Assembly (NCBI RefSeq): GCF_037914945.1 | Contig: NZ_CP149788.1 | Location: 124,001-188,000 of the forward strand | From: Haloterrigena sp. KLK7 | GTDB taxonomy: Archaea; Halobacteriota; Halobacteria; Halobacteriales; Natrialbaceae | Reading direction: 5' to 3' | Length of the DNA stretch: 64,000 nt | Part shown: one piece after another, positions 34,544-44,158 of the stretch | Numbering within the stretch: the first letter of the stretch is position 1 | How the letters are laid out: every line of letters starts with the position of its first letter | Translations under genes and position numbers: made by a program | Notes under the pieces: generated by a model | The model's database searches: none | The model's input: only the letters and a program-made list of their open reading frames with translations | What the model was told of the DNA's origin: nothing

Positions 34544-36577
34544 ATGACTGATTCAGATTCGAATAATCCACGATATCGACGATACCGACGCGAGTTGCTG
34601 AGCGGGATAGCAGCCGGAACGACGGCGATCACGGCCAGCGGCGTCGGTGTGGCAACCCCTGGCGATCGGACTCACCGGTCCGCCGGCGGAAACAGAGGCA
34701 GTACCGAGACGAGCGAGTATACGCGACAGATGGAATCGCTCGACCGGGGCCTCGTGGCCGTTCCGGTGGAAGACGGGGTACTCGTCCGCTGGCGACTGTT
34801 CGGGACCGACCCCGCCGACCTGGGATTCCACGTGTTCCGCGACGGTGAGCGAGTGAACGATAAACCGATCACCGACAGCACGAACCTCCTCGATCCCGAG
34901 GGAACGACGGACTCGACGTACGCGGTTCGAGCGGTCGGAAACGGTCGGGCTGGCGGAAGGAAACACGACGGAAACCGTGGTGACCGCAAACCGGGCATGT
35001 CGAAGTCCGTCGAGGTGTGGGACAACCAGTACAAGGAGATCCCGCTGAACAAGCCCGATCCGGTCGAGGGTGAGGACGGGGAGACCGTCACGTACCACGC
35101 GAACGACGCGAGCGTCGGCGACCTCACCGGCGACGGGACGCTCGACATCGTCCTGAAGTGGACTCCATCGGACTCGAAGGTAAACCCGCTCGACGGATAT
35201 ACGAGCGATGTCCTGATCGACGGGTACACGATCGAGGGCGAACACCTCTGGCGAATCAATCTCGGGCAGAACATTCAGGCCGGGCCGGCATACACGTCGT
35301 TCGCCGTCTACGACTTCGACGCCGACGGGACGGCGGAAGTGGCGATGCGGACGTCCGACGGTGCCACTGACGGAACTGGGACGGTTATCGGTGATCCGGA
35401 CGCTGACCACGCAACCGAGGACGGACGGATCCTCGAGGGGCCGGAGTATCTCACCGTCTTCGACGGGGAAACGGGCGAAGCCCTCGCGACGGAAGACTTC
35501 GAGCCCGCACGCGGAGACGTCTGTGACTGGGGCGACTGCTACGGCCATCGCGTTAATCATTTCCTCCCGACGCCCGCCTACCTCGACGGCGAGCGACCGA
35601 GCCTCGTCATGGGTCGCGGCTACTACGAGAAGACGATGCTGGCCGCGTGGGACTTCCGCGACGGCGACCTCGAACTCCGCTGGATCTTCGACAGCGACGA
35701 CGGCAACGAGGAGTACGAGGGGCAGGGCAACCACCAACTCTCCATCGCCGACGTCGACGGCGACGGGAAGGACGAGATCGTCTACGGCGCGATGGTCGTC
35801 GACCACGACGGCACCGGACTGTACTCGACCGGCTGGGGTCACGGCGACGCCCTTCACGTGAGCGATTTCGTCCCGGACCGAGAGGGCCTCGAGGTCTTCC
35901 AGCCCCACGAGTACGGGACATACGGAGCGACGCTCCGCGACGCCGGAACGGGCGAGTTGCTCTGGAGCGAGGGCGACGGGGACGCAGACATCGGCCGAGC
36001 CATGATCGCGGACATCGATCCGAACTACGACGGTGCCGAAGCGTGGGCGGGCATTCCCCTGTCCGACAACGATATCGGCTTGTGGTCCGCTCAGGGCGAG
36101 CAGATCAATGAGAACGCCGTCAACTCGATGAACTTCGGGATCTGGTGGACCGGTGACCTGCACCGGGAGCTGCTGGACCACGACTTCCTCGGCTACGACG
36201 AGGGAGGATACGGCCACGGCTGGATCAAGAAGTGGAGCCCCGAAACCGAGGAACTCGAGCTGCTGAAGTCCTTCGACGGCACGCGGTCGAACAATGGCTC
36301 GAAGGGGACGCCGTGTTTCTCCGGAGATATCCTCGGCGACTGGCGCGAAGAAGTGATCTGGCGGACCGACGACAGCGAGGCGCTGCGTCTGTACGCGACA
36401 CCCCACGAAACCGACCATCGGCTGTACACGCTGTTGCACGACCCGCAGTACCGGGTGGCGCTCTCGTGGCAGAACGTGATCTACAACCAACCGCCGTGGC
36501 CGAGTTACTTCCTCGGTCACGGGATGGACGACCCGCCGAAACCCAATATCGAACTCGTCTCCGCCGACGATGACTGA
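34544..36577 (+). CDS. Exported rhamnogalacturonan lyase, PL11 (copy 1)
   Basis: This enzyme cleaves the rhamnose-galacturonic acid backbone of rhamnogalacturonan I by beta-elimination, outside the cell. The 677-residue protein starts with a Tat signal (RRYRRELLSGIAAGTTA). It has the N-terminal domain with VPVEDGVLVRWRLFGTDPADLGFHVFRDG, then the calcium-binding beta-propeller with NDASVGDLTGDGTLDIV, YDFDADGTAEVAMRTSDGA, VDGDGKDEIVYGAMVVDHDG and DPNYDGAEAWAG. These match the PL11 YesW/YesX layout. It is the first and most diverged of three tandem paralogues, with a promoter region unlike the other two. Confidence 0.93.
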   Translation: MTDSDSNNPRYRRYRRELLSGIAAGTTAITASGVGVATPGDRTHRSAGGNRGSTETSEYTRQMESLDRGLVAVPVEDGVLVRWRLFGTDPADLGFHVFRDGERVNDKPITDSTNLLDPEGTTDSTYAVRAVGNGRAGGRKHDGNRGDRKPGMSKSVEVWDNQYKEIPLNKPDPVEGEDGETVTYHANDASVGDLTGDGTLDIVLKWTPSDSKVNPLDGYTSDVLIDGYTIEGEHLWRINLGQNIQAGPAYTSFAVYDFDADGTAEVAMRTSDGATDGTGTVIGDPDADHATEDGRILEGPEYLTVFDGETGEALATEDFEPARGDVCDWGDCYGHRVNHFLPTPAYLDGERPSLVMGRGYYEKTMLAAWDFRDGDLELRWIFDSDDGNEEYEGQGNHQLSIADVDGDGKDEIVYGAMVVDHDGTGLYSTGWGHGDALHVSDFVPDREGLEVFQPHEYGTYGATLRDAGTGELLWSEGDGDADIGRAMIADIDPNYDGAEAWAGIPLSDNDIGLWSAQGEQINENAVNSMNFGIWWTGDLHRELLDHDFLGYDEGGYGHGWIKKWSPETEELELLKSFDGTRSNNGSKGTPCFSGDILGDWREEVIWRTDDSEALRLYATPHETDHRLYTLLHDPQYRVALSWQNVIYNQPPWPSYFLGHGMDDPPKPNIELVSADDD

Positions 36578-36866
36578 GCGGGACGCGTACCGTAGCGTCA
36601 CGATCTACCGACATCCGACGTCACGCGCCTGAGTAGCCGGGACGGCACACAAGGCGTGGGACCATCGGCTCGGTCCCCGTTCAGGTATCGACGATCAAGG
36701 GCTACCGCTGCGACTCGCTCTCGAGAGTAGTGCGAGTGATCCCGAAGTTGGTTGTCGGCAAAAGCGGTGTTAATACCGGCTCGCATAATACCTATGGCAA
36801 CTGTATTTATAATAGAAAATATTTATATAGAGTGATCTGGACGGAGAAGGTGCGGTGTGAAAGACA
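36578..36866. repeat. Spacer between PL11 copies 1 and 2, homologous to the next spacer
   Basis: This 289-base spacer resembles 38886-39172. Shared blocks include acgatctaccg, acgtcacgcg, gcgtgggacca and, at the right end, tatttatatag then gatctggacggagaag and gtgtgaaagaca before the ATG. The duplication unit was thus gene plus spacer. The TATA element is at about 36820-36829. Confidence 0.7.
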
Positions 36867-38885
36867 ATGACTAATCCAGACACGAATAAGACACGGCTTC
36901 GACGGTATCGACGCGAGATTCTGAGTGGAGTAGCGGCCGGGACAGCAGTGTTCGCAACTAGCGGTGCGACGACTGCCGCGGGTCGAAACGGCCGGTCTGC
37001 CGTCGGGAACGGAAACGGCGACGAGAAGAGCGACTCGACGCGTCAGATGGAGGCACTCGACCGAGGCCTCGTGGCCGTTCCGGTGGAAGACGGAGTACTC
37101 GTCCGCTGGCGACTGCTCGGGACTGAACCAGCCGATCTGGGATTCCACGTGTTCCGCGACGGTGAGCGGGTGAACAATAAGCCGATCACCGACAGCACGA
37201 ACTTCCTCGATCCCGAGGGCACGAGGGAGTCGACGTACGCGGTTCGACCGGTGGGCAACGGACGGGCCGGCGGAAGGGAACACGGCGGAAACCGTGGTAA
37301 CCGCAAACCGGGCATGTCGGAGGCCGTCGAAGTATGGGAGAACCAGTACAAGGAGATCCCGTTAAACAAACCCGACCCGGTCGAGGGTGAGAACGGGGAG
37401 ACGGTCACGTACCACGCGAACGACGCGAGCGTCGGCGACCTCACCGGCGACGGCACGCTCGATATCGTCCAGAAGTGGACGCCATCGAATGCGGGGGACA
37501 ACCTGCCAGGTCATAGGAGCGACGTCCTGCTCGACGGATATACGATCGAGGGTGAGCACCTCTGGCGTATCAACCTCGGACAGAACATCCGGGCTGGACC
37601 CCACTATACGCCGTTCGTCGTCTACGACTTCGACGGTGACGGGACGGCGGAACTGGCCGTGCGGACGTCCGACGGTGCTACGGACGGAACCGGGACGGTC
37701 ATCGGGGACCCCGACGCCGACTACACGAACGAGGAGGGATACGTCCTCGAGGGACCGGAGTATCTCACCGTCTTCGATGGCGAGACGGGCGAGGCGCTCG
37801 CGACGAAGGACTTCGAGCCTGCGCGCGGAGATGTCTGCGACTGGGGCGACTGCTACGGGAATCGCGTCGATCGATTCCTGGCCGGCGTCGCCTACCTCGA
37901 CGGCGAGCGACCGAGCATTCTCATGACGCGGGGCTACTACGAGAAGTCGATGCTGGCCGCGTGGGATTTCCGCGACGGCGACCTCGAGACCCGCTGGATC
38001 TTCGACAGCGACGATGGCAACGAGGAGTACGAGGGACAGGGAAACCACCAGCTCGCCACCGCCGACGTCGACGGCGACGGGAAGGACGAGATCGTCTACG
38101 GTGCCGCGGTCATCGACCACGACGGCACCGGGCTGTACTCGACCGGGTGGAACCACGGCGACGCCCTCCACGTTGGCGACTTCGATCCCAGTCGAGACGG
38201 ACTCGAGGTCTTCATGCCCCACGAGTGGGGACCGTACGGCGCGACGTTCCGCGACGCCGGCACGGGCGAGTTACTGTGGGGCAAGGAAGGTGAGGGAGAC
38301 ATCGGCAGGGGGCTGATCGCCGACATTGATCCGAACTACGACGGTGCGGAAGCGTGGGCGGGGATCCCCCTGTCCGACGGCGGACTCGGCACGTGGACCG
38401 CTCACGGCGAGCAGATCGACGGGGCCAGCGTCGACTCGATCAACTCCGCAGTCTGGTGGACGGGCGACCTGCACCGGGAACTGCTGGATCACGATTTCCT
38501 CGGCTGGGACGCGGGGTACGGCGTCGGGTGGATCAAGAAGTGGAACCCCGAGACCCAGGAACTGGATCTCCTGAAATCCTTCGAGGGAACTCGCTCGAAC
38601 AACTCGTCGAAGGGCAATCCGTGTCTCTCGGGAGACATCGTAGGCGACTGGCGCGAGGAAGTGATCTGGCGGACCGAAGACAGCGAGGCGCTGCGCTTGT
38701 ACGCGACGCCCCACGAGACCGACCACCGACTGCACACGCTGTTGCACGACCCGCAGTACCGGACTGGAATCGCGCGGCAGAACGCCGGCTACAATCAGCC
38801 GCCGTGGCCGAGTTACTTCCTCGGACACGGGATGGACGAGCCGCCGAAACCCGACATCGAACTCGTCTCCGCCGACGATGACTGA
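36867..38885 (+). CDS. Exported rhamnogalacturonan lyase, PL11 (copy 2)
   Basis: This 672-residue paralogue has the same plan as copy 1: Tat signal RRYRREILSGVAAGTAV, the N-terminal domain, and the propeller with repeated DGDG calcium-type motifs. Copies 2 and 3 share the promoter and the first 30 residues almost exactly (MTNPDTN, TRLRRYRREILSGVAAGTA). Local differences from the other copies (for example GDNLPGHRSDVL and GLGTWTAHGEQIDGASV) lie in loops that could shape substrate binding. Gene dosage or slightly different cutting preferences are both possible. Confidence 0.93.
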   Translation: MTNPDTNKTRLRRYRREILSGVAAGTAVFATSGATTAAGRNGRSAVGNGNGDEKSDSTRQMEALDRGLVAVPVEDGVLVRWRLLGTEPADLGFHVFRDGERVNNKPITDSTNFLDPEGTRESTYAVRPVGNGRAGGREHGGNRGNRKPGMSEAVEVWENQYKEIPLNKPDPVEGENGETVTYHANDASVGDLTGDGTLDIVQKWTPSNAGDNLPGHRSDVLLDGYTIEGEHLWRINLGQNIRAGPHYTPFVVYDFDGDGTAELAVRTSDGATDGTGTVIGDPDADYTNEEGYVLEGPEYLTVFDGETGEALATKDFEPARGDVCDWGDCYGNRVDRFLAGVAYLDGERPSILMTRGYYEKSMLAAWDFRDGDLETRWIFDSDDGNEEYEGQGNHQLATADVDGDGKDEIVYGAAVIDHDGTGLYSTGWNHGDALHVGDFDPSRDGLEVFMPHEWGPYGATFRDAGTGELLWGKEGEGDIGRGLIADIDPNYDGAEAWAGIPLSDGGLGTWTAHGEQIDGASVDSINSAVWWTGDLHRELLDHDFLGWDAGYGVGWIKKWNPETQELDLLKSFEGTRSNNSSKGNPCLSGDIVGDWREEVIWRTEDSEALRLYATPHETDHRLHTLLHDPQYRTGIARQNAGYNQPPWPSYFLGHGMDEPPKPDIELVSADDD

Positions 38886-39172
38886 GTGGGACGCGTATCC
38901 TCGCATCACGATCTACCGGCAGCCAACGTCACGCGTCTAAGTAGCCAGTGCGGGACATGAAAGCGTGGGACCAGCAGCTCGGTCCCGTTCGGCTATCGGC
39001 GATTCGAGTCCGCGGCCGCGACTCGCTCGAGTCTAGTGCGCGGGTCCCGAGGTCGGCTGCCAGCGAAATCGACGTTAATACTGTCCCGGATAGTATCTAC
39101 GGTAAGCTATATTCACTGTCAAAAATATTTATATAGCGCGATCTGGACGGAGAAGATGCGGTGTGAAAGACA
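38886..39172. repeat. Spacer between PL11 copies 2 and 3, homologous to the previous spacer
   Basis: This 287-base spacer is homologous to 36578-36866. It ends with the same promoter block: an AT-rich element at about 39121-39136, then gatctggacggagaagatg and gtgtgaaagaca before the ATG at 39173. Confidence 0.7.
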
Positions 39173-41182
39173 ATGACTAATCCAGACACGAATGAGACAC
39201 GACTGCGACGGTACCGACGCGAGATTCTGAGCGGAGTGGCGGCCGGGACGGCAGCGCTCGCAACTAGCGGTGCAGCGACCGCCAGCGGTCGGAACGGCCG
39301 ATCCGCCGCCGGAAACGGAAACGACAGCGAGAAGAACGGGTCGACACGGCAGATGGAGGCACTCGACCGGGGACTCGTGGCCGTTCCGGCGGAAGACGGG
39401 GTACTCGTCCGCTGGCGACTGCTCGGGACCGAGCCCGCCGATCTGGGATTCCACGTGTATCGCGACGGTGAACGAGTGAATAACAAACCGATCACCGACA
39501 GCACGAATTACCTCGATCCCGAGGGAACGACGGACTCGACGTACGCGGTTCGAGCGGTCGGAAACGGTCGAGCCAGCGGCAGGAAAGGCGGCGGCCGGAA
39601 ACCCGGCATGTCGGAGTCGGTCGAGGTGTGGGACGAGCAGTACAAGGAGATCCCGCTGAACAAGCCCGACCCGGTCGAAGGCGAGGACGGCGAAACGGTC
39701 ACGTACCACGCGAACGACGCGAGCGTAGCCGACCTCACGGGCGACGGAACGCTCGACATCGTCCAGAAGTGGACGCCGTCGAACGCGAAGGACAACGCCC
39801 ACGAGGGGCACACGAGCGACGTCCTGATCGACGGGTACACGATCGAGGGCGAGCACCTCTGGCGAATCAATCTCGGGCAGAACGTCCGGGCCGGCGCACA
39901 CTACACGCCGTTTGCCGTCTACGACTTCGACGGCGACGGGATAGCGGAACTGGCCGTGCGGACGTCCGACGGTGCCACGGACGGAACCGGGACGGTCATC
40001 GGAGATCCGGACGCCGACTACGCGAATGAAGAAGGTCGCATCCTCGAGGGGCCGGAGTATCTCACCGTCTTCGACGGCGAGACGGGCGAAGCGCTCGCGA
40101 CGGAAGATTTCGAACCCGCGCGCGGCGACATCTGCGACTGGGGCGACTGCTACGGCAACCGTGCCGATCGGTTCCTCGCCGGCGTCGGTTACTTCGACGG
40201 CGAGCGCCCGAGTATCCTCATGACGCGGGGCTACTACGAGAAATCGATGCTGGCCGCCTGGGACTTCCGCGACGGCGAACTCGAGACTCGCTGGATCTTC
40301 GATAGCGACGACGGAAACCAGGAGTACGAGGGCCAGGGTAACCACCAGCTCGCCACCGCCGACGTCGACGGTGACGGAAAAGACGAGGTTGTCTACGGCT
40401 CGTGTGTCATCGATCACGACGGCACCGGGCTCTACTCGACCGGCTGGAATCACGGCGACGCACTCCACGTGAGCGACTTCGATCCCAGTCGAGACGGACT
40501 CGAGGTCTTCATGCCCCACGAGTGGGGACCGTACGGCGCGACGTTCCGCGACGCGGAAACGGGCGAGTTACTGTGGGGCGTCGAGGCGGAGGGCGACATC
40601 GGCCGAGGGATGATCGCGGATATCGATCCGAACTACGACGGTGCCGAAGCGTGGGCAGGCATTCCCCTGTCCGACAACGATATCGGCCTGTGGTCCGCTC
40701 GGGGCGAGCAGATCGATGAGAACGCCGTCAACTCGATGAACTTCGGGATCTGGTGGACCGGCGACCTGCACCGCGAGCTGCTGGATCACGACTTCCTCGG
40801 CTGGGACGAGGGATACGGCCACGGCTGGCTCAAGAAGTGGAACCCCGAAACCGAGGAACTGGAGCTGTTGAAGTCCTTCGACGGCACGCGGTCGAACAAC
40901 GGCTCGAAGGGGACGCCGTGTCTCTCGGGCGACATCCTCGGGGACTGGCGCGAGGAAGTGATCTGGCGCCGAGAGGACGACGAAGCGCTGCGTCTGTACG
41001 CGACGCCCCACGAGACCGATCACCGGCTGTACACGCTGTTGCACGACTCACAGTATCGGACCGCGCTCGCGTGGCAGAACGCCGGCTACAACCAGCCGCC
41101 CTGGCCGAGTTACTTCCTCGGGCACGGGATGGACGACCCGCCGAAGCCCGACATCGAACCCGTCTCAGCGGATCGCGATTGA
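39173..41182 (+). CDS. Exported rhamnogalacturonan lyase, PL11 (copy 3)
   Basis: This 669-residue third tandem PL11 lyase has Tat signal RRYRREILSGVAAGTAA and the full set of propeller motifs (DLTGDGTLDIV, DFDGDGIAELAVRTSDGA, VDGDGKDEVVYGS, DPNYDGAEAWAG). Its start and promoter match copy 2. Its C-terminal third matches copy 1 more closely (for example LSDNDIGLWSA and NAVNSMNFGIWWTGDLH), while copy 2 differs there. That pattern suggests gene conversion or recombination between copies. The three lyases are followed directly by GH42 and galactonate dehydratase genes. Confidence 0.93.
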   Translation: MTNPDTNETRLRRYRREILSGVAAGTAALATSGAATASGRNGRSAAGNGNDSEKNGSTRQMEALDRGLVAVPAEDGVLVRWRLLGTEPADLGFHVYRDGERVNNKPITDSTNYLDPEGTTDSTYAVRAVGNGRASGRKGGGRKPGMSESVEVWDEQYKEIPLNKPDPVEGEDGETVTYHANDASVADLTGDGTLDIVQKWTPSNAKDNAHEGHTSDVLIDGYTIEGEHLWRINLGQNVRAGAHYTPFAVYDFDGDGIAELAVRTSDGATDGTGTVIGDPDADYANEEGRILEGPEYLTVFDGETGEALATEDFEPARGDICDWGDCYGNRADRFLAGVGYFDGERPSILMTRGYYEKSMLAAWDFRDGELETRWIFDSDDGNQEYEGQGNHQLATADVDGDGKDEVVYGSCVIDHDGTGLYSTGWNHGDALHVSDFDPSRDGLEVFMPHEWGPYGATFRDAETGELLWGVEAEGDIGRGMIADIDPNYDGAEAWAGIPLSDNDIGLWSARGEQIDENAVNSMNFGIWWTGDLHRELLDHDFLGWDEGYGHGWLKKWNPETEELELLKSFDGTRSNNGSKGTPCLSGDILGDWREEVIWRREDDEALRLYATPHETDHRLYTLLHDSQYRTALAWQNAGYNQPPWPSYFLGHGMDDPPKPDIEPVSADRD

Positions 41183-41458
41183 TCGGTAGTTCCGTCGTGG
41201 GACCGCTACGGCGCCGTTCAGTGTAGAGTCTGACAGAACGAGGTGGTGGAGTTCGTGGTCTCGATCCCGAGATCCACCCCCTGAGCGATTCTAACACGGA
41301 GACTCGAGTAGCGTTGTGGAGCGTGACAGGATCGCGAGCGGTGTTGCGGTTCAGTACTCGGCTGCTGAATCGCGGGAGCGAGAGCGGACGAATGCGACCG
41401 GAGACAACGCTCCACCCTGCATGACAACGTTTACAACGGTCGGTGCGAACGTTCACCT

Positions 41459-43468
41459 ATGTCAATCGGAGTGTGCTACTTTCCGGAGCATTGGCCGCGC
41501 GAACGGTGGGAGACGGATATCCGGCAGATGGCCGACGCTGGGATCGAGTACGTCCGCATGGCCGAGTTCTCGTGGCGGGTCCTCGAACCCGAACGCGGCG
41601 AGTTCGACTTCGAGTGGCTCGACGAGATCGTCGGCCTGATCGGCGAGCACGGGATGCAGGCGGTTCTGTGTACGCCGACGGCGGCGCCGCCGCGGTGGCT
41701 CGTCGAGGAACGGCCCGAGATCCTCCAGCGGGACCGCGACGGGACCGTCAGAGACGTCGGGAGCCGGCGCCACTACTGTTTCAACTCTGCGGCCTATCGT
41801 GAGGAGACCGAACGCGTCGTCCGGGTGATGGCGGACCGCTACGCCGACGACCCGCGCGTCGTCGGCTGGCAGACCGACAACGAGTACGGCTGTCACGGCA
41901 CGACGCGCTGTTACTGCGACGACTGCGCCGCCGCGTTCCGGGACTGGGTCCGCGAGGAGTACGGGACCGTCGACGCGCTCAACGAGGCGTGGGGAACGAC
42001 GTTCTGGAGTCAACAGTACGACGACTTCGAACAGGTCGATCTCCCGCGGCCGACGCCCGCACAGGATCACCCGTCGATGATGCTCGATTTCGCCCGCTTC
42101 TCGAGCGACAGCGTCGTCGAGTACAATCGGCTGCAGGCGGACCTGCTTCGCGAGGCGAACGACGAGTGGTTCGTCACGCACAACTTCATGAACCTGTTCG
42201 AGTCGGTGGACACATACGATTTCGACGAGGACCTCGATCTGATCGCCTGGGACTCGTACCCGACGGGTCACGTCCAGCAGGCCGGCGACGAGACGACGAC
42301 CGACGAGCTCCGCGCGGGGAATCCCGATCTGCTCTCGTTCAACCACGACCTCTACCGAAGCGTGCTCGACCGACCGTTCTGGGTGATGGAACAGCAACCG
42401 GGCGACGTTAACTGGCCGCCCCATTCGACCCAGCCCGCGGAGGGGGCGATGCGGCTGTGGGCCCACCACGCGACCGCCCACGGTGCCGACGCCGTCGTCT
42501 ACTTCCGCTGGCGGCGCTGCCTCGAAGGTCAGGAGCAGTACCACGCCGGGCTCCGCAAGCAGGACGGGTCGCCGGACCGAGGCTACGACGACGCGACGCG
42601 GGCCGCCGAGGAGCTGTTCGACCTCGACCACGTCGACGCGCCCGTCGCCCTGCTACACGACTACGAGAACGCGTGGGCGCTCGGCGAACAGCCCCATGCG
42701 CCCGACTTCGACTACTGGCAGCTGTTACAGTCGTTCTACGCAGCGCTCCGAGCGCACGGCGTGCAGGTAGACATCGTGCATCCCGAAAGCGACCTCGAGT
42801 CGTACGACGCGGTCGTCGCGCCGACGCTCCACCTGGCGACCGAATCGCTGGCCGACCGGTTGACTGCGTACGTCAAGTCCGGCGGCGAACTGCTGCTCGG
42901 CCCGCGGACGGGTGTCAAAGACGAGTACAATAAACTCCGACCCGAGCCCCAGCCCGGTCCGCTGTCGGATCTCGTCGGCGCGAGCGTCGACCAGCACGAG
43001 ACGCTTCCGACGCAGTTCGAGCCGACCGTCGGCCGAACCGACGAGACGAATACTGACTACGCGTTCCGGACATGGGCCGAGTGGCTCGACGTCGACGCGG
43101 CCGAGCCGCTACTCGAGTACGCGGGCGACGACGTCGAAGGCGGACGAACGGCGGCCGTTCGAAACGCGGTCGGCGATGGACGCGTCGTCTACTGCGGCGT
43201 CTGGCCCGAGACCGACCTCGCGAACGAGCTCGTCGGCTCGCTCCTCGACCGCGCCGGCGTCCGCCGTACGGCGGTGCTCCCAGACGGCGTTCGCGTCGCC
43301 CGGCGCGACGGTCACACCTGGGTGCTGAACTTCAGGAGCGATCCGATCGCGGTGACGCTCGAGGGGGACGCGTCGTGGCGACTCGGCGGTCCGGAGATCG
43401 ACCCGTTCGATCTCGCAATCGCCGAGACCGACGCGGTTGACGGCCTCTCGGTACGGATTCGAGAGTGA
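41459..43468 (+). CDS. Beta-galactosidase, GH42
   Basis: This enzyme releases beta-linked galactose, here probably from galactan side chains of rhamnogalacturonan I. The 669-residue protein has no signal, so it acts in the cytoplasm on imported oligosaccharides. The TIM barrel starts with GVCYFPEHWP. The acid/base is E142 in QTDNEYGCH, the nucleophile about E311 in FWVMEQQPGDVNW. Cysteines 107, 151, 153 and 156 match the zinc site of Thermus A4 beta-galactosidase. The trimerisation (glutamine-amidotransferase-like) and small beta domains follow. Confidence 0.93.
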   Translation: MSIGVCYFPEHWPRERWETDIRQMADAGIEYVRMAEFSWRVLEPERGEFDFEWLDEIVGLIGEHGMQAVLCTPTAAPPRWLVEERPEILQRDRDGTVRDVGSRRHYCFNSAAYREETERVVRVMADRYADDPRVVGWQTDNEYGCHGTTRCYCDDCAAAFRDWVREEYGTVDALNEAWGTTFWSQQYDDFEQVDLPRPTPAQDHPSMMLDFARFSSDSVVEYNRLQADLLREANDEWFVTHNFMNLFESVDTYDFDEDLDLIAWDSYPTGHVQQAGDETTTDELRAGNPDLLSFNHDLYRSVLDRPFWVMEQQPGDVNWPPHSTQPAEGAMRLWAHHATAHGADAVVYFRWRRCLEGQEQYHAGLRKQDGSPDRGYDDATRAAEELFDLDHVDAPVALLHDYENAWALGEQPHAPDFDYWQLLQSFYAALRAHGVQVDIVHPESDLESYDAVVAPTLHLATESLADRLTAYVKSGGELLLGPRTGVKDEYNKLRPEPQPGPLSDLVGASVDQHETLPTQFEPTVGRTDETNTDYAFRTWAEWLDVDAAEPLLEYAGDDVEGGRTAAVRNAVGDGRVVYCGVWPETDLANELVGSLLDRAGVRRTAVLPDGVRVARRDGHTWVLNFRSDPIAVTLEGDASWRLGGPEIDPFDLAIAETDAVDGLSVRIRE

Positions 43469-43570
43469 TTCGAGACCAGGTTCGAGGACTCGAGATCACG
43501 GTCGGAGACGACGCGACGCCGTCGGACCCCTGTATCGCTATATCGCTACGGAGAGCCCGAACCGGCGCGG

Positions 43571-44056
43571 TCAGTCCATTTTCAGCGTCACGGTGCCGTC
43601 GAAGTTGAGGAGGATACGCTGGGCGACGTCGCCGAACAGCGCCTTCCCGGTCGGCGAGCGCCGTCGGCCGACGATGAAGACGTGGTCGCAGTCGAGTCGC
43701 TCCGCGGTGTCGATGATCGCGTCGGCGCGCTCATTCTCCGTGGTAACGATCCCGTCGGCGGTGAACTCGATCGACTCGTCGAACGACTCGAAGACGTCCT
43801 CCGCGAACTGTCGGGCGAACTGCGCCGCGGTGGCGGTCGGTTCGGGCTCGCTGTAGGACGTTCCCTCTACCTGTTCGATCGCTTCCAGATTGTCGGCCGT
43901 CTCGTCGACCTGATCCGGCGTGATCCACGCGAGGACGGTCAGCTTTGCGCCGGTATCGTGTGCGAGGCGTCCGGCTTCCGCGAGCAACGCTCGATGCATA
44001 TCGGTGTCGTCGACGACGACCAGTGCGTTATCCATGCCACCGTTTTGATCAGACAT
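43571..44056 (-). CDS. Universal stress protein (UspA family)
   Basis: This 161-residue UspA-fold protein has ALVVVDDTDMHRALLAEAGRLA at the N-terminus and the C-terminal ATP-loop pattern FIVGRRRSPTGKALFGDVAQRILLN (G2xG9xGxS/T-like). ATG 44056 is used; ATG 44035 (MDNALVV), preceded by a GGTGG sequence, is an equally reasonable start. It sits between galactose genes but on the other strand, and its role there is not evident. Such proteins are common in haloarchaea. Confidence 0.8.
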   Translation of the reverse strand: MSDQNGGMDNALVVVDDTDMHRALLAEAGRLAHDTGAKLTVLAWITPDQVDETADNLEAIEQVEGTSYSEPEPTATAAQFARQFAEDVFESFDESIEFTADGIVTTENERADAIIDTAERLDCDHVFIVGRRRSPTGKALFGDVAQRILLNFDGTVTLKMD

Positions 44057-44158
44057 CGAAATAAGTGTACTGTCTATCGCGTCGTTGGACTGCTGACGGA
44101 GGCGAATCCGATCGAGTTCCCGCAACCACTAAATGAGACGGAGGGAAAGAGGGCTACC

